A stretch of DNA of 64,000 nt from an uncultured Erythrobacter sp. GTDB lineage: Bacteria; Pseudomonadota; Alphaproteobacteria; Sphingomonadales; Sphingomonadaceae. Numbering within the stretch: the first letter of the stretch is position 1; every line of letters starts with the position of its first letter. This document shows positions 38,101-49,408 of this stretch, in pieces. The stretch covers positions 2,084,861 through 2,148,860 of the forward strand of contig CANLZI010000001.1 of NCBI GenBank assembly GCA_947495555.1, given 5' to 3'. Below the pieces are notes generated by a model. That model saw only the letters and a program-made list of their open reading frames with translations. It had not been told where the DNA came from and ran no database searches. Position numbers and translations under genes: made by a program.

Positions 38101-39352
38101 GATCCTCAACCGTGCAACCTACAATCGTCTGCGCGATATGCTGCTTGGTCAGACCGCCTCTGCTGCACCCAAGGGTGTGAAGAAGGGTTCCAAGATCGAC
38201 AGCGATATGCTGGACAATGTGGACCGTCACGAATGGTTCAAATTCGCGGTTGCCGATGACAAGCGTCAAACGCAATTGGAAGCGGTAAAGTCACAATATG
38301 ACGAAGCCGTTGCCACGATCGACGCCAAGTTCGAAGATCGTAAGGAAAAGCTTGAGCGCGGTGACGAATTGGCACCGGGCGTTCTGAAGATGGTCAAGGT
38401 CTTCGTTGCGGTGAAGCGTAAGCTGCAACCGGGCGACAAGATGGCTGGCCGTCACGGAAACAAGGGTGTGATCTCTCGCATCCTGCCGGCTGAAGACATG
38501 CCGTTCCTGGAAGATGGTACGCCGGTTGATATCGTGTTGAACCCGCTGGGTGTTCCTTCACGTATGAACGTGGGTCAGATCTTTGAAACGCACCTTGGTA
38601 TGGCGGCACGCGGATTGGGTCAGCAGGTAACTGCTGCTCTGTCCGAGTGGAAATTGGCCAATCCTGATGCGGCCCAAGATTACAAGAAAGCCAAGGCACC
38701 TTCTGCCGTGGTTGACCGTCTGAAGGAAGTTTACGGCGAGCAATATCACGCTGAAATCGAAGCGCGTGATACCGCCGAGATCGTCGAGCTTGCGGGCAAT
38801 CTGACGCATGGTGTCCCAATGGGTACGCCAGTGTTTGATGGCGCGCGCGAAGGCGACGTGACCGAGATGTTGCATCAGGCAGGTCTGGACGGATCGGGTC
38901 AGGTAACGCTGTTTGACGGCCGCACCGGCGATGCTTTCGACCGTAAGGTGACCGTGGGCTATATCTATATGCTCAAACTGCACCACTTGGTTGATGACAA
39001 GATCCACGCCCGTTCGATCGGACCGTACTCGCTTGTTACCCAGCAGCCGCTGGGCGGTAAGGCGCAGTTCGGTGGACAGCGCTTTGGTGAGATGGAAGTG
39101 TGGGCACTGCAGGCATACGGCGCTGCTTACACCTTGCAGGAAATGCTTACCGTCAAGTCGGACGATGTGGTTGGCCGGACCAAGGTTTACGAAGCGATCG
39201 TCAAGGGTGACGACACCTTCGAAGCCGGCATTCCGGAAAGCTTCAACGTGCTGGTCAAGGAAATGCGCTCGCTGGGCATGAATGTCGAACTCAAGTCTTT
39301 GAATGAAGGCGATGATGACGACAGCGATTTCAGCCAGATTGCGGCGGAATAA
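35156..39352 (+). CDS. rpoB: RNA polymerase beta subunit
   Basis: Forms the catalytic core of RNA polymerase with beta'. The 1398-residue protein has the normal alphaproteobacterial length. The rifampicin-binding cluster reads [20 protein letters not shown] and [19 protein letters not shown], with no known resistance substitution. The C-terminal [20 protein letters not shown] region that contacts beta' is intact. It is cotranscribed with rpoC, which starts 67 bases later. Unlike the usual order, rplJ-rplL are not directly upstream but about 3 kb away on the other strand. Confidence 0.99.
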   Translation: MATKAKAGSKVSGTAKKRIRKIFGDIHEVVQMPNLIEVQRESYEQFLRSNKEIDYVSGLEKTLRSVFPVRDFAGTAELDFVHYELEEPKHDTTECKQRGITYAAPMKVTLRLIVFEVDQETETRSVLDIKEQDVYMGDMPLMTENGTFIINGTERVIVSQMHRSPGVLFDHDRGKTHSSGKLLFAARVIPYRGSWLDFEFDAKDIVNVRIDRKRKLPVTALLYALGMDSEEILHLFYDQITWKRATGKAGDGWKIPFEAEAWRGQKPSFALVDAKTGEEIFAANQKISPRAANKAAKDGLKELLLPTEEIVSRYASRDMIDEKTGRIYIEAGDELTLEHVETFDAAGIDAIELLDIDEINTGPWIRNTLNVDKAENRDEGLEAIYKVMRPGEPPTKETAEALFEGLFFDSERYDLSAVGRVKLNMRLELDAEDTVTTLRKEDILAVVKELVDLKDGKGDVDDIDNLGNRRVRSVGELLENQYRVGLLRMERAVKERMSSVDVSTVMPNDLINAKPAVAAVREFFGSSQLSQFMDQTNPLSEVTHKRRVSALGPGGLTRERAGFEVRDVHPTHYGRICPIETPEGPNIGLINSLASFSRVNKYGFIETPYRTIKDGKVSSEVVYLSAMEEQKHTVAQASAELTEDGSFVEELVSARQNGDYFMAPREQITLMDVSPKQLVSVAASLIPFLENDDANRALMGSNMQRQAVPLVKAEAPFVGTGMEETVARDSGAAITATRGGIVDQVDATRIVIRAQGDVEPGQSGVDIYTLQKFQRSNQNTCINQRPLVKVNDVIEPGDIIADGPSTDLGELALGKNSLVAFMPWNGYNYEDSILISERIVKDDVFTSIHIDEFEVMARDTKLGPEDITRDIPNVGEEALRNLDEAGIVYIGAEVHPGDILVGKITPKGESPMTPEEKLLRAIFGEKASDVRDTSLRLPPGVAGTVVEVRVFNRHGIEIDDRTRAIQNEEIERLRKDSQDERAILNRATYNRLRDMLLGQTASAAPKGVKKGSKIDSDMLDNVDRHEWFKFAVADDKRQTQLEAVKSQYDEAVATIDAKFEDRKEKLERGDELAPGVLKMVKVFVAVKRKLQPGDKMAGRHGNKGVISRILPAEDMPFLEDGTPVDIVLNPLGVPSRMNVGQIFETHLGMAARGLGQQVTAALSEWKLANPDAAQDYKKAKAPSAVVDRLKEVYGEQYHAEIEARDTAEIVELAGNLTHGVPMGTPVFDGAREGDVTEMLHQAGLDGSGQVTLFDGRTGDAFDRKVTVGYIYMLKLHHLVDDKIHARSIGPYSLVTQQPLGGKAQFGGQRFGEMEVWALQAYGAAYTLQEMLTVKSDDVVGRTKVYEAIVKGDDTFEAGIPESFNVLVKEMRSLGMNVELKSLNEGDDDDSDFSQIAAE

Positions 39353-39419
39353 AGGGCGTGGGGCCCAGTGCTCCCGCCTCCACCGCCCTTAAGAAATCAC
39401 CCGTATGGGAATGTGAAAA

Positions 39420-42400
39420 ATGAACGAACTGACAAAATTCACCAACCAGCTGGCTAAGCCGGAAACATTTGACCAGATCCAGATCGGTATCGCTTCTCCA
39501 GAGCGTATCCGCAGCTGGTCTTTCGGCGAAATCAAAAAGCCGGAAACGATCAACTATCGTACGTTCAAGCCTGAACGTGATGGCTTGTTCTGTGCCCGCA
39601 TCTTTGGTCCTGTGAAGGATTACGAATGCCTTTGCGGCAAGTACAAGCGGATGAAGTACAAAGGCGTCGTTTGCGAAAAATGCGGCGTTGAAGTCACCGT
39701 CACCAAGGTGCGTCGTGAGCGCATGGGCCACATCGAACTGGCCGCGCCAGTTGCCCATATCTGGTTCCTGAAATCGCTGCCTTCGCGCATTGGCTTGCTG
39801 CTCGACATGCAGTTGAAGCAGCTTGAGCGTGTGCTGTATTTCGAAAGCTATATAGTGGTTGAGCCTGGCCTCACCCCGCTGGAGAAATTCCAGCTGCTGA
39901 CCGAAGACGAAATGCTCGAAGCGCAAGACGAGTATGGCGAAGATGCGTTCAGCGCCGGTATCGGTGCTGAAGCGGTCAAGATCATGCTGATGGATCTGGA
40001 TCTTGAACAAGAACGCGATGATCTGATGGAAGATTTGGCGACCACCAAATCGACCCTCAAGCCCAAGAAAATCATCAAGCGTTTGAAGGTTGTTGAAAGC
40101 TTCATCGATTCGGGCAACCGCCCTGAGTGGATGATCCTGGAAGTGATCCCTGTGATCCCGCCAGAGCTGCGCCCACTGGTGCCGCTGGATGGTGGCCGTT
40201 TCGCAACGTCGGATCTCAACGATCTGTATCGCCGCGTGATCAACCGTAACAACCGTTTGAAGCGCCTGATCGAGCTGCGCGCACCGGACATCATCGTCCG
40301 CAATGAAAAGCGCATGCTGCAAGAAGCTGTCGATGCTTTGTTTGACAACGGCCGTCGTGGCCGCGTCATCACCGGCGCCAATAAGCGTCCGCTGAAGTCG
40401 CTGTCTGACATGCTGAAGGGTAAGCAAGGCCGCTTCCGTCAGAACTTGCTGGGTAAGCGGGTCGATTATTCAGGCCGTTCGGTCATCGTGACCGGCCCTG
40501 AATTGAAACTGCATCAATGTGGTTTGCCCAAGAAGATGGCGTTGGAGCTGTTCAAGCCGTTCATCTACGCCCGTCTGGATGCCAAGGGCCTGTCCATGAC
40601 CTTGAAGCAGGCCAAGAAATGGGTTGAGAAGGAACGCAAGGAAGTCTGGGATATTCTGGACGAAGTGATCCGCGAGCATCCGGTTATGTTGAACCGTGCG
40701 CCAACGCTTCACCGTCTTGGCATTCAGGCGTTCGAACCAGTTCTGATCGAAGGTAAGGCTATCCAGCTGCACCCGCTGGTCTGTTCCGCCTTTAACGCTG
40801 ACTTTGATGGCGACCAAATGGCCGTTCACGTTCCGCTGAGCCTCGAGGCCCAGTTGGAAGCGCGTGTGCTGATGATGTCGACCAACAACATCCTGTCACC
40901 AGCCAATGGTAAGCCGATCATCGTTCCTTCGCAGGATATGGTCTTGGGCATCTATTACCTTTCGATGGACCGCGAAGGCGAGCCAGGCGAAGGCATGATG
41001 CTGGCTGACATGGCCGAAGTGCATCAGGCGTTGGAAGTGGGCGCGGTTACGCTCCACTCCAAGGTTGTAACCCGCGTTCCTCAGGCAGACGAAGATGGCA
41101 AGATCCAGCTTGTCCGTTTTGAGACGACACCGGGTCGCATGCTGATCGGTGAGTGTCTGCCAAAGAACTTCAAAGTGCCCTTCGACATCGTCAACCGCCT
41201 TCTCACGAAGAAGGAAATCGGTGACGTGATTGACCAAGTGTATCGTCACACTGGTCAGAAGGACACGGTGCTGTTCGCTGATGCGATCATGAGCCTTGGC
41301 TTCCGTCACGCGTTCAAGGCCGGCATTTCCTTTGGTAAGGATGACATGATCATCCCCGAAGAAAAGATCGGCATGGTTGAAGAGACCAAGGCTCTGGTTG
41401 CTGATTATGAACAGCAATATCAGGACGGTCTGATCACCAAGCAGGAAAAGTACAACAAGGTGATCGACGCCTGGAGCCGTTGCGGTGACCAGGTTGCGGA
41501 CGCCATGATGGACAAGATTAAGGCCCGTCCAAAGGACAAGGATGGCCGCGAGGCGCAGATCAACTCGATCTATATGATGAGCCACTCGGGTGCGCGTGGT
41601 TCGCCAGCGCAGATGAAGCAGCTTGCCGGTATGCGCGGTCTGATGGCCAAGCCTTCGGGCGAGATCATCGAAACGCCGATCATCTCGAACTTTAAGGAAG
41701 GTCTGACCGTCCTTGAATACTTCAACTCCACCCACGGTGCCCGTAAGGGTCTAGCGGATACGGCGTTGAAGACGGCGAACTCGGGTTATCTGACCCGCCG
41801 TCTGGTTGACGTCTCGCAGGACTGCGTGATCGTGACCGAGGACTGCAAGACCGAAAACGCGCTGGAAATGCGCGCCATCGTTCAGGGTGGTTCGGTCATT
41901 GCTTCACTTGGCGAGCGTATACTGGGCCGGACCACGGCCGAGGATCTGGTCAATGCCAAGACCGGCGAAGTGATCGTACCTGCTGGCACACTGATCGACG
42001 AACCGATGGTGGTCGAAATCGAAGCGGCTGAAGTTCAGTCTGCCAAGATCCGCTCGCCACTGGTTTGTGAAGCCGAACAGGGTGTTTGCGGCACATGCTA
42101 TGGCCGTGACCTTGCTCGCGGTACTCCGGTTAACATCGGTGAAGCTGTCGGCGTTATCGCTGCCCAGTCGATCGGTGAGCCGGGCACCCAGCTGACCATG
42201 CGTACCTTCCACATTGGTGGTGCCGCGCAGCTGAATGAAACATCGCATCTAGAAGCCATTTCGGACGGTACGATCGAACTTCGTGACATGCCGACCATCA
42301 TGGACAAGAAGGGCCGTATCCTGTCACTCGCTCGTAATGGCGAGATTGCCGTGATCGATGCCGAGGGCCGTGAACGTGAAATGCACAAGGTGCCTTATGG

Positions 42401-43676
42401 TACCGTGCTGATGTTCAAGCACGGCGCCAAGGTCAAAGAAGGCGATCGTCTGGCTGAATGGGATCCCTTCACCTTGCCAATCATCACCGAGCAATCGGGT
42501 GTTGTGCGGTACCAGGACCTTGTTGAAGGCACCACGATGGAAGAACGTTCGGACGAGGCCACCGGCATCGCCCAGCGCGTCGTGACCGAAAACCGGGCAA
42601 CCGGCCGCAAGAAGAAGGAAGATCTGCGTCCGCGTATGACTCTTCTTGGTGAAGGCCAGACCGATGATGGTGAAACCGAAGCACAGCGTTATATGCTGGC
42701 GCCGGGCACAACCTTGTCGGTTGAAGACGGTCAAACGGTTGATGCCGGTGACATTCTGGCTCGTGCTTCACGCGAAGCTGCGAAAACACGCGATATTACC
42801 GGTGGTCTGCCACGGGTTGCTGAACTGTTCGAGGCGCGTATGCCGAAGGACGTTTCGGTCATCGCCAAGATTTCGGGTAAGATTGAATTCGTTCGCGAAT
42901 ATAAGGCCAAGCGCAAGATTGCGATCGTTCCCGAGGAAGGTGATGCAGTCGAATATCTGATCCCCAAGACCAAGGTGATCGACGTGCAGGAAGGCGACTT
43001 TGTTAAGAAGGGCGATACGCTCATCTCCGGTTCGCCCAACCCGCATGACATTCTGGAAGTTCTGGGGATTGAGGCTTTGGCCGAATATCTCGTCAACGAA
43101 ATCCAGGAAGTTTACCGACTGCAAGGTGTTAAGATCAACGATAAGCACATCGAGGTGATCGTTCGCCAGATGCTGCAAAAAGTTGAAATCACCGATGGTG
43201 GTGACACGACGTTGCTGCCGGGCGAGCAGGTCGATTACGAGGAAATGCTCGAGTACAATGCGAAGCTGACCAAGAGCAAGAAGCCTGCCCAGGGCACGCC
43301 AATCCTGCTCGGCATCACCAAGGCTTCGTTGCAGACACGTTCGTTCATCTCTGCCGCTTCGTTCCAGGAAACCACGCGCGTGCTGACACAGGCCGCGGTA
43401 GAAGGGAAGAAGGACACGCTGATCGGTCTGAAGGAAAATGTGATCGTGGGCCGTTTGATCCCAGCCGGTACCGGCGCGGGAATGAACCGCATGCGCGTTA
43501 CTGCCAACAGCCGTGATGCAGCGCTGAAGGCTCAGTGGAAGAAGCAGCAGGACAAATTGGCTGCGGCCAATGCGGCCGAAGCTGAACCTGTCGCTGATCC
43601 TGTATCAAGCGAAGAAGCCATGAAGGCAGCTATGGGCGGATCTGCTGGCGCGGACGACGCACCCGCAGCCGAATAA
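39420..43676 (+). CDS. rpoC: RNA polymerase beta' subunit
   Basis: The second catalytic subunit of RNA polymerase. The 1418-residue protein contains the N-terminal zinc ribbon ([19 protein letters not shown]), the magnesium-binding [15 protein letters not shown] and the second zinc site ([16 protein letters not shown]). The C-terminal extension is Ala-rich and acidic. It ends at a strong terminator. Confidence 0.99.
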   Translation: MNELTKFTNQLAKPETFDQIQIGIASPERIRSWSFGEIKKPETINYRTFKPERDGLFCARIFGPVKDYECLCGKYKRMKYKGVVCEKCGVEVTVTKVRRERMGHIELAAPVAHIWFLKSLPSRIGLLLDMQLKQLERVLYFESYIVVEPGLTPLEKFQLLTEDEMLEAQDEYGEDAFSAGIGAEAVKIMLMDLDLEQERDDLMEDLATTKSTLKPKKIIKRLKVVESFIDSGNRPEWMILEVIPVIPPELRPLVPLDGGRFATSDLNDLYRRVINRNNRLKRLIELRAPDIIVRNEKRMLQEAVDALFDNGRRGRVITGANKRPLKSLSDMLKGKQGRFRQNLLGKRVDYSGRSVIVTGPELKLHQCGLPKKMALELFKPFIYARLDAKGLSMTLKQAKKWVEKERKEVWDILDEVIREHPVMLNRAPTLHRLGIQAFEPVLIEGKAIQLHPLVCSAFNADFDGDQMAVHVPLSLEAQLEARVLMMSTNNILSPANGKPIIVPSQDMVLGIYYLSMDREGEPGEGMMLADMAEVHQALEVGAVTLHSKVVTRVPQADEDGKIQLVRFETTPGRMLIGECLPKNFKVPFDIVNRLLTKKEIGDVIDQVYRHTGQKDTVLFADAIMSLGFRHAFKAGISFGKDDMIIPEEKIGMVEETKALVADYEQQYQDGLITKQEKYNKVIDAWSRCGDQVADAMMDKIKARPKDKDGREAQINSIYMMSHSGARGSPAQMKQLAGMRGLMAKPSGEIIETPIISNFKEGLTVLEYFNSTHGARKGLADTALKTANSGYLTRRLVDVSQDCVIVTEDCKTENALEMRAIVQGGSVIASLGERILGRTTAEDLVNAKTGEVIVPAGTLIDEPMVVEIEAAEVQSAKIRSPLVCEAEQGVCGTCYGRDLARGTPVNIGEAVGVIAAQSIGEPGTQLTMRTFHIGGAAQLNETSHLEAISDGTIELRDMPTIMDKKGRILSLARNGEIAVIDAEGREREMHKVPYGTVLMFKHGAKVKEGDRLAEWDPFTLPIITEQSGVVRYQDLVEGTTMEERSDEATGIAQRVVTENRATGRKKKEDLRPRMTLLGEGQTDDGETEAQRYMLAPGTTLSVEDGQTVDAGDILARASREAAKTRDITGGLPRVAELFEARMPKDVSVIAKISGKIEFVREYKAKRKIAIVPEEGDAVEYLIPKTKVIDVQEGDFVKKGDTLISGSPNPHDILEVLGIEALAEYLVNEIQEVYRLQGVKINDKHIEVIVRQMLQKVEITDGGDTTLLPGEQVDYEEMLEYNAKLTKSKKPAQGTPILLGITKASLQTRSFISAASFQETTRVLTQAAVEGKKDTLIGLKENVIVGRLIPAGTGAGMNRMRVTANSRDAALKAQWKKQQDKLAAANAAEAEPVADPVSSEEAMKAAMGGSAGADDAPAAE

Positions 43677-43703
43677 AGGCAGCAGCCTTCCAAGCCAAAC
43701 AAA

Positions 43704-43740
43704 GACCCCGCCCGAGCGTAATGCTCTGGCGGGGTTTTCT
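43704..43740 (+). terminator. Terminator of rpoB-rpoC
   Basis: A long stem, ACCCCGCC/GGCGGGGT plus GAGC/GCTC around one mismatch (43705-43735), has a five-base loop and is followed by TTTTCTTT. Confidence 0.93.
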
Positions 43741-43782
43741 TTGGGATTTGACCGGTTAGATTGGCTCCGATTGGAGAGCGTC

Positions 43783-44502
43783 GTGAGTGACAGGAAAGAT
43801 GCGGGCAAGCCGGACGATGAACCAGGCCCCCTCAACCAGTTTGAGAATATGGTTTTTGGCAGAACGCCCCCTCCGGCACCGCATCTGGTGCGCCTTGGCA
43901 AGCAATTTACCGGACGCGCCAAGCTGAAATTCAAGGACTTCCGGGTCGACAAGGAAGATATACAGTCAGCAGCTGTAGAAGCAGCCAAGAATGGCGAGAT
44001 TAGCAGCGAGGACGCCGGAATGCTGTTCTTGGACAAGGGCGATGTGGTTTCGCGCCCGCTGGTCGAACGGTATCTAGAGCGCCGCGAATTTGAACTTATT
44101 GCGCGATTTCTCAAACACCGAATCATGTATCATCCCACGGGCTGGCTGACAGAACGCAATCGTGTTGCCCTGGATGGTATGATCGAAGGTGGCGAGACTG
44201 CGATGGCACTGGGGTTGCTGCGAGAATTCCTCAAGAAACTGTACCAGCATACCCAGGAAAAATGGCGCACGTCAGGCCGCAAGACCCCGAAATCCCTCAC
44301 TGACCCGGAGGCGATCAAAACCTTTGATCGAATGCGTGAACAGGCCTTGCATGAATTGCCCGCGCATCTTGAGATTGCAGAGCTGGAAATGGCCGAAATA
44401 GAGGTTTATCTCGCGCAGCACGGAAGCCGTGAAGACAACAGAGCCCTGGAAAAATTTCGGGATGAAGTCGCCAAGGTGCGCAAACGCTTCAATCTGCCGT
44501 AG
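43783..44502 (+). CDS. Conserved-looking soluble protein of unknown function
   Basis: I do not recognise the family. The chosen GTG at 43783 follows GGAGAG with six-base spacing; an in-frame TTG at 43741 sits inside the rpoC terminator and is unlikely. The 239-residue protein has no signal peptide or membrane helix. The first 40 residues are Pro/Asp-rich and probably flexible. The rest looks helical and charged (ERREFELIARFLKHRIM, EIAELEMAEIEVYLAQ), with a basic end. It lies 20 bases before gltX on the same strand, so it may share its transcript. Confidence 0.7.
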   Translation: MSDRKDAGKPDDEPGPLNQFENMVFGRTPPPAPHLVRLGKQFTGRAKLKFKDFRVDKEDIQSAAVEAAKNGEISSEDAGMLFLDKGDVVSRPLVERYLERREFELIARFLKHRIMYHPTGWLTERNRVALDGMIEGGETAMALGLLREFLKKLYQHTQEKWRTSGRKTPKSLTDPEAIKTFDRMREQALHELPAHLEIAELEMAEIEVYLAQHGSREDNRALEKFRDEVAKVRKRFNLP

Positions 44503-44521
44503 ATCAGACTATAGGGGGTGC

Positions 44522-45880
44522 ATGATCAAAACACGTTTTGCCCCGTCTCCCACCGGCCTGTTGCATGTCGGCAATATCCGCACTGCTTTGCACAATTGGA
44601 TGCTGGCCAAGCAAAGTGGCGGCCAGTTCCTGTTGCGGATCGACGATACTGACGCGCAACGGTCCAAGGAAGAATATGTCGATGCGATACGGGTCGATCT
44701 GGCATGGTTGGGTCTGGTGCCGGATGGCGAGGAACGTCAGTCTGATCGCCTGGCCATCTATGATGCTGCGTTTGATGCGCTGAAGGCGGCGGGCCGGGTC
44801 TATCCCGCGTATGAAACCGCGCAGGAACTCGACCTCAAACGCAAGATCCAGCTGGGCCGGGGCAAGCCGCCCATTTATGACCGCGCCGCACTGGAAATGA
44901 CCGAGGCCGAGCAGGCCGCCAAGCAGGCCGAAGGCATTGAACCGCATTGGCGATTTAAGCTCGATCATGACGAAATGATTACCTGGGATGATGGCGTTCG
45001 CGGGCCCCAGAAGTTCGATCCAGTCACCCTGTCTGATCCGGTGATCCGCCGGGCCGATGGGTCATGGCTCTATATGCTGCCCAGCGCGGTTGACGATATG
45101 GATATGGGCATCACCCATGTGCTGCGCGGCGAGGATCATGTCTCCAACACAGCTGTGCAAATTCAGATGTTTACCGCACTTCATGCTGCACAATTTACTG
45201 CAGCACAAAATGCAGCAAAACCGCACCCAAACTTCGCCCATGAAGCACTGTTGGTGGGCAAAGAAGGCAAGTTGTCCAAGCGTCTTGGCTCTTTGGGTAT
45301 GGACGCATTTCGCGATGCCGGGCTGGAGCCGATGGCGCTTGTTTCCTTGCTGGCGCGTCTGGGCACATCGCAGCCGGTGGAAGCACATGACGATGTCGCC
45401 ACGCTGCTGGAAAGTTTTGATCTGGGCACCTTCGGGCGCGCTCCGGCCAAATTTGACGAGGCCGATCTGGAGCGATTGAACACCGCCATTGTGCACCAGC
45501 TGGATTATGATGTTGTGGCTGACCGCTTGCCTGAGGGGATGGGCGCAGATGCATGGCACGCTATCCGGCCCAATCTGGAAAAGATTGGCGATGCAGCGGA
45601 ATGGTGGCGGCTGGTCACCGGTCCGATTGATGCGCCAGAATTTTCAGACGAAGATCGTGCATATCTGGGCCACGCGGCCGAGGCATTGGCTTGGGGCGAT
45701 GACCCATGGCGGATGCTGACCGGAGCATTGAAGGAAAGCACCGGGCGCAAAGGTAAGGCCTTGTTCCTGCCGCTTCGTCAGGCACTAACCGGGCAAGACC
45801 ACGGTCCCGATATGGGTGAATTGCTGCCCTTGATAGGCGAAGATGCGGTGCGGGCACGTTTGGCGAGCGCCGCCGCTTAA
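44522..45880 (+). CDS. gltX: Glutamyl-tRNA synthetase
   Basis: Charges tRNA-Glu, and in many alphaproteobacteria also tRNA-Gln for later amidation. The 452-residue class I enzyme has the HIGH-like HVGNIRTALHNW at its start and a KMSKS-type motif GKLSKRLGS near residue 250. The ATG at 44522 gives the expected MIKTRFAPSPTG start. A second gltX outside the window is possible, as two copies are common in this class. The upstream neighbour of unknown function may share the transcript. Confidence 0.96.
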   Translation: MIKTRFAPSPTGLLHVGNIRTALHNWMLAKQSGGQFLLRIDDTDAQRSKEEYVDAIRVDLAWLGLVPDGEERQSDRLAIYDAAFDALKAAGRVYPAYETAQELDLKRKIQLGRGKPPIYDRAALEMTEAEQAAKQAEGIEPHWRFKLDHDEMITWDDGVRGPQKFDPVTLSDPVIRRADGSWLYMLPSAVDDMDMGITHVLRGEDHVSNTAVQIQMFTALHAAQFTAAQNAAKPHPNFAHEALLVGKEGKLSKRLGSLGMDAFRDAGLEPMALVSLLARLGTSQPVEAHDDVATLLESFDLGTFGRAPAKFDEADLERLNTAIVHQLDYDVVADRLPEGMGADAWHAIRPNLEKIGDAAEWWRLVTGPIDAPEFSDEDRAYLGHAAEALAWGDDPWRMLTGALKESTGRKGKALFLPLRQALTGQDHGPDMGELLPLIGEDAVRARLASAAA

Positions 45881-46043
45881 GCCGAGCGTTTTCATGGCCG
45901 GTGCCGGTCGATCGAGGCGGGTACCTGCGCGCCTGTTTACTTCGTCTAAACCATGCTCGTGCACCAAAAATCCGCCATCCTCATAGTGGGATTAGCAAGC
46001 CTGCTGGCTTACTTCAGGGCAAGCAAGAAACCATGAAGTGAGA

Positions 46044-46340
46044 ATGAGAATAATGGAGCGTAGGGTCACCGAGCGGCAACCAGCGGCATATAATGCCGAG
46101 GTGCGCTATCAATCCGGACGAAAACTGACACTGCCCGTGCTCGACATCAGTCTGGGTGGCTGCATGGTCGATGCGCGCTCGTGGTCAATTCGCCCTGGTG
46201 AACCCGTATCCGTGAAACTGCCCAGCCTAAACTGGCAGCCGGCAAAGCTGGTCTGGAATGAAGATGGCCGTGCTGGCATCGCGTTTGAAGAAATGCTGTA
46301 CGAACCGACGCTGGAACATCTGAACGCGCTGGCAGCGTAA
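46044..46340 (+). CDS. Single-domain PilZ protein
   Basis: A 98-residue protein made of one PilZ domain. The c-di-GMP-binding motifs are RVTER (R7-x3-R11) and DISLGG (D34-x-S-x2-G39). It likely binds cyclic di-GMP and acts on a partner protein. The start could also be the GTG at 46038 or the ATG at 46053. Another PilZ protein, fused to a DNA-binding domain, lies 9 kb downstream. Confidence 0.88.
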   Translation: MRIMERRVTERQPAAYNAEVRYQSGRKLTLPVLDISLGGCMVDARSWSIRPGEPVSVKLPSLNWQPAKLVWNEDGRAGIAFEEMLYEPTLEHLNALAA

Positions 46341-46374
46341 TAGCTTGATTGGGTCCGGCTAAACCCGATTCAGT

Positions 46375-46722
46375 TCATTCGGTTGGATAAATGCGAGCCT
46401 TAGCCAGAAGAAGGGCCAGACAAAGCACCGCCGGAACAAGCGAGAGAATCCCGAAACTGATGTTTCCGGTAGCGAAGATCATCAGGCTTGAGCAAAGAAA
46501 GCCCAAACCGGTTACAATAAGGCCTAACGATCTTGTCTTGGGGACAATTGCCAAGATGGCTCCCACAATTTGCGCTGCGCCCAATGGGATGAGCCAGAAC
46601 AAGTCTACTCCGACTTGATCAAAGAAGGCCACCTCTTGTGGAGCTTGCATAACCTTCGCGCCACCTGCTGCAAGGCTCAAGAGCGCCAGTATGGTGAGCA
46701 AGACTAAACCCAAGATCCTCAT
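46375..46722 (-). CDS. DoxX-like membrane protein
   Basis: A 115-residue protein with four hydrophobic helices, in the DoxX-like family of small membrane proteins. It has Gly-Gly-Ala-Lys (LAAGGAKVM) after the first helix, as is typical. The function is not known; relatives are linked to quinone or redox chemistry. It starts 12 bases after the pyruvate kinase stop, so it is probably the second gene of a pyk operon. Confidence 0.75.
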   Translation of the reverse strand: MRILGLVLLTILALLSLAAGGAKVMQAPQEVAFFDQVGVDLFWLIPLGAAQIVGAILAIVPKTRSLGLIVTGLGFLCSSLMIFATGNISFGILSLVPAVLCLALLLAKARIYPTE

Positions 46723-46734
46723 GCTGCGCTCCCT

Positions 46735-48207
46735 TTAACCCTTATGCTTTTCCAATTCGTCGCCTTGCAAGGTTACGACATGCAGCAAATTGGTGCTGCC
46801 TGGCGTTCCAAACGGCACGCCTGCCAGCGCAATCATCTTACTACCGGCCTGACCAAATCGGTGGCGCAAGGCCATCCGCTTGCCCTTGGCGATCATCTCT
46901 TCAAAGCTACCAATATCCTTGGTCGGCACGGCATGTGCGCCCCACAGCAAAGCGACCCGGCGCGCGGTGCGCATCGAAGGAGTTAGCACCAGCATCGGTG
47001 TGTCAGGCCGTTCGCGGGCCACTCGGCGCGCGGTTGAACCAGAGGAGGTGAAGACGGTAATCGCGCTGATGGGAACCGTATCGGCAATGGTCATACAGCT
47101 GTGGGCCAAGGCATCGGATGTGGTCGCATCGGGCGGCGTATCCAGAAAGCGCACCCGCGCCTTATAGCCCTCGTCGCGTTCCACTTGCCCTGCGATCTTG
47201 TCCATCATTGTGACCGATTCTTCGGGCCAGTCGCCCGCAGCGCTTTCGGCGCTCAGCATCACGGCATCGGCGCCATCATACACCGCATTGGCCACGTCTG
47301 AGACTTCGGCACGGGTTGGCATCGGGCTCTCGATCATGGATTCCAGCATTTGGGTCGCCACGATCACTGGCTTGCCCGCCGTGCGCGCCACGTTGACGAT
47401 CTTCTTTTGTAAGGGCGGAACCTCTTGCGGTTCCAACTCCACGCCCAGATCTCCGCGTGCCACCATAAGCCCGTCCGACATTTCGAGAATTTCGCTCAAA
47501 CGGCGAACCGCCATCGGCTTTTCAATTTTGGCACATAGCGCGCCATAGCCACCCATCAGCTTGCGCGCTTCGGCCAGATCTTCGGGGCGTTGGACAAAGC
47601 TGAGACCAATCCAATCAGCGCCTTGCTGCACGGCAAAGCTCAGATCTTTGCGGTCTTTCTCGGTCAAAGCAGGGATCGGAACTTCCGCATCGGGCACGTT
47701 TACGCCCTTGCGGTCAGAGATCACTCCGCCAACCTCGGCCGAGCACAGGATTGCGTCATCATCGGCCCGGATCACTTTCAGTCGGATCTTGCCGTCATTG
47801 ATCAATAGGCGCTGACCTTTTTCCAGCAGGCCGAACAGCTCTGGATGGGGCAGCTCGACCCGGTTCTCGTCGCCTGGTTCAGGATTACGGTCGAGCGTAA
47901 AATGACCCGAATGGCGGATCACCGCCTGCCCATCCTTGAAGGTGCCAACCCGCAGCTTGGGCCCCTGCAAATCGCACAGGATCGCGATCGGACGTTGGAA
48001 CTCTTTCTCCATCGCACGAATGGCGGCGATGGTTTTCCCATGCGTTTCGTGATCGCCGTGGCTCATATTCACCCGAAAAGCGTCTGCCCCGGCGAGGAAT
48101 AATTTGCGCAACATTTCAGGCGAGCTGCTGGCTGGGCCAACCGTTGCCAGAATTTTCACTTTGCGGTCTCGCGGACCGACACCGTTTTGATCGTGTTTTG
48201 CCATCAT
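46735..48207 (-). CDS. pyk: Pyruvate kinase
   Basis: Converts phosphoenolpyruvate and ADP to pyruvate and ATP, the last step of glycolysis. The 490-residue protein shows the N-terminal KVKILATVGPASSSPEML, the FRVNMSHG segment, the active-site lysine region CAKIEKPMAVRRL and MVARGDLGVELEP. Two adjacent ATGs (48207, 48204) are possible starts. It is divergent from the DUF1244-gapR pair. Confidence 0.96.
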   Translation of the reverse strand: MMAKHDQNGVGPRDRKVKILATVGPASSSPEMLRKLFLAGADAFRVNMSHGDHETHGKTIAAIRAMEKEFQRPIAILCDLQGPKLRVGTFKDGQAVIRHSGHFTLDRNPEPGDENRVELPHPELFGLLEKGQRLLINDGKIRLKVIRADDDAILCSAEVGGVISDRKGVNVPDAEVPIPALTEKDRKDLSFAVQQGADWIGLSFVQRPEDLAEARKLMGGYGALCAKIEKPMAVRRLSEILEMSDGLMVARGDLGVELEPQEVPPLQKKIVNVARTAGKPVIVATQMLESMIESPMPTRAEVSDVANAVYDGADAVMLSAESAAGDWPEESVTMMDKIAGQVERDEGYKARVRFLDTPPDATTSDALAHSCMTIADTVPISAITVFTSSGSTARRVARERPDTPMLVLTPSMRTARRVALLWGAHAVPTKDIGSFEEMIAKGKRMALRHRFGQAGSKMIALAGVPFGTPGSTNLLHVVTLQGDELEKHKG

Positions 48208-48251
48208 GATCTGCTATGACACAGCTTTGTTGCAACTCAAGGATTAGTCGC

Positions 48252-48587
48252 GTGAATAGCTCTTCTGCGGATACGAATGCACCTGAAATTTTGGACCAGA
48301 TCGATGATGCGGTGGCCGCTGCTGCGTTCCGGCGGCTGGTTCGGCATCTGCGCCATCGCCATGATGCGCAAAATATCGAGCTGATGGGGTTGGCTGGATT
48401 TTGCCGCAACTGCTTGGCTGATTGGATCCGCGATGCCGGATTTGAAGGCGACAAAGCCGCAGCGCGCGAAGTGATCCATGGCATGCCAATGGATCAATGG
48501 AAGGCCAGCAAACAGTCCCCGGCGACGGACGAGCAAATAAAAGCAATGGAAGAAAGCCTGAAGCGCAACGATCCTGATCTACGCTGA
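48252..48587 (+). CDS. DUF1244 protein
   Basis: A 111-residue soluble protein of the DUF1244 family; the function is unknown. The conserved core is FRRLVRHLRHRHDAQNIELM, followed by GLAGFCRNCLADWI with two cysteines three apart, which could bind metal. The GTG at 48252 has AAGGA upstream; an ATG at 48216 is also in frame. The order pyk / DUF1244 / GapR is, as I recall, shared with other alphaproteobacteria. Confidence 0.85.
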   Translation: MNSSSADTNAPEILDQIDDAVAAAAFRRLVRHLRHRHDAQNIELMGLAGFCRNCLADWIRDAGFEGDKAAAREVIHGMPMDQWKASKQSPATDEQIKAMEESLKRNDPDLR

Positions 48588-48721
48588 GCCCTGAATCAGC
48601 GGATCGGCGCTAGCTGCCAAATGCCGTGCGTTCATAAAGCTTGTGGATTTGGGTCTTTTGCGAATCTGTCAGCCCGCCTATCGCGCTTGCCAACACAGTC
48701 ACCCAAACCATTGGAGCAAAA

Positions 48722-48958
48722 ATGGCTGAAGCCACTGATGACCGCCTGCGCTTGCTGATCGAACGGATCGAGCGCTTGGAAGAAGAGAAAAAGGGCATCG
48801 CTGATGATATTCGCGATGTTTACGCAGAAGCAAAAGCCGTTGGGTATGACCCCAAGATCATGCGCCAGGTCGTGCGTCTGCGTAAAATGAAGCCGGATGA
48901 CCGCAACGAGATGGAAATGGTGTTGGACACCTACAAGGCGGCACTGGGCCTGGGTTAA
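48722..48958 (+). CDS. gapR: GapR-like (DUF2312) nucleoid protein
   Basis: GapR binds overtwisted, AT-rich DNA ahead of replication and transcription in Caulobacter and helps topoisomerases. The 78-residue protein has the DUF2312 pattern: a long charged coiled-coil helix ([23 protein letters not shown] begins it), then [21 protein letters not shown], the DNA-contacting part. The ATG at 48722 follows GGAG by five bases. Length and sequence fit the family. Confidence 0.9.
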   Translation: MAEATDDRLRLLIERIERLEEEKKGIADDIRDVYAEAKAVGYDPKIMRQVVRLRKMKPDDRNEMEMVLDTYKAALGLG

Positions 48959-49060
48959 CTATAGATCGGTTCAACGGGCGGATAGGTGCGTGTTTTTCTT
49001 GATTTTTCAACTGTGTTATGATAGTAATACGGTATTCGAAAATCAATTAGGAGAAGCACC

Positions 49061-49408
49061 TTGGCCAGCCCTTGGAAAGACGCGCGCGGCGTCACCGTAT
49101 CGACCACCCCAACCCTGGAAGGGCAACCGATCCAGCAATATCTTGGCATCGTCACCGGAGAGGTGATTGTGGGCGCCAATTTGTTCCGCGATTTGTTTGC
49201 CAATATCCGCGATATCGTGGGTGGCCGATCGGGCAGCTATGAACGCATCTTGGCCGATGCGCGCAATCAGGCGATCGAAGAACTCCAAGCCGAATGCTCG
49301 GCGCGCGGAGGCAATGCTGTGGTGGGTGTCGATTTGGATTACGAAGTGATCGGCGACACCGGATCGATGTTGATGGTCAGCGCCAGCGGGACAGCGGTCA
49401 AAATCTGA
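49061..49408 (+). CDS. YbjQ/UPF0145 family protein
   Basis: A 115-residue soluble protein of the YbjQ family, sometimes called heavy-metal-binding although the function is unproven. Family landmarks are [38 protein letters not shown] and [14 protein letters not shown]. The start is TTG, chosen because AGGAGA lies seven bases upstream and the family begins here. It converges with the CPBP gene. Confidence 0.9.
   Translation: MASPWKDARGVTVSTTPTLEGQPIQQYLGIVTGEVIVGANLFRDLFANIRDIVGGRSGSYERILADARNQAIEELQAECSARGGNAVVGVDLDYEVIGDTGSMLMVSASGTAVKI

Noticed and set aside
43741..43782. Longer start (TTG) for the gene after rpoC
   Set aside because: It begins within the terminator tail, while GTG at 43783 has a good ribosome site.
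45953..46036. 27-codon hydrophobic micro-frame ending just before the PilZ gene
   Set aside because: There is no ribosome site, and the short hydrophobic run can arise by chance; no other support was visible.
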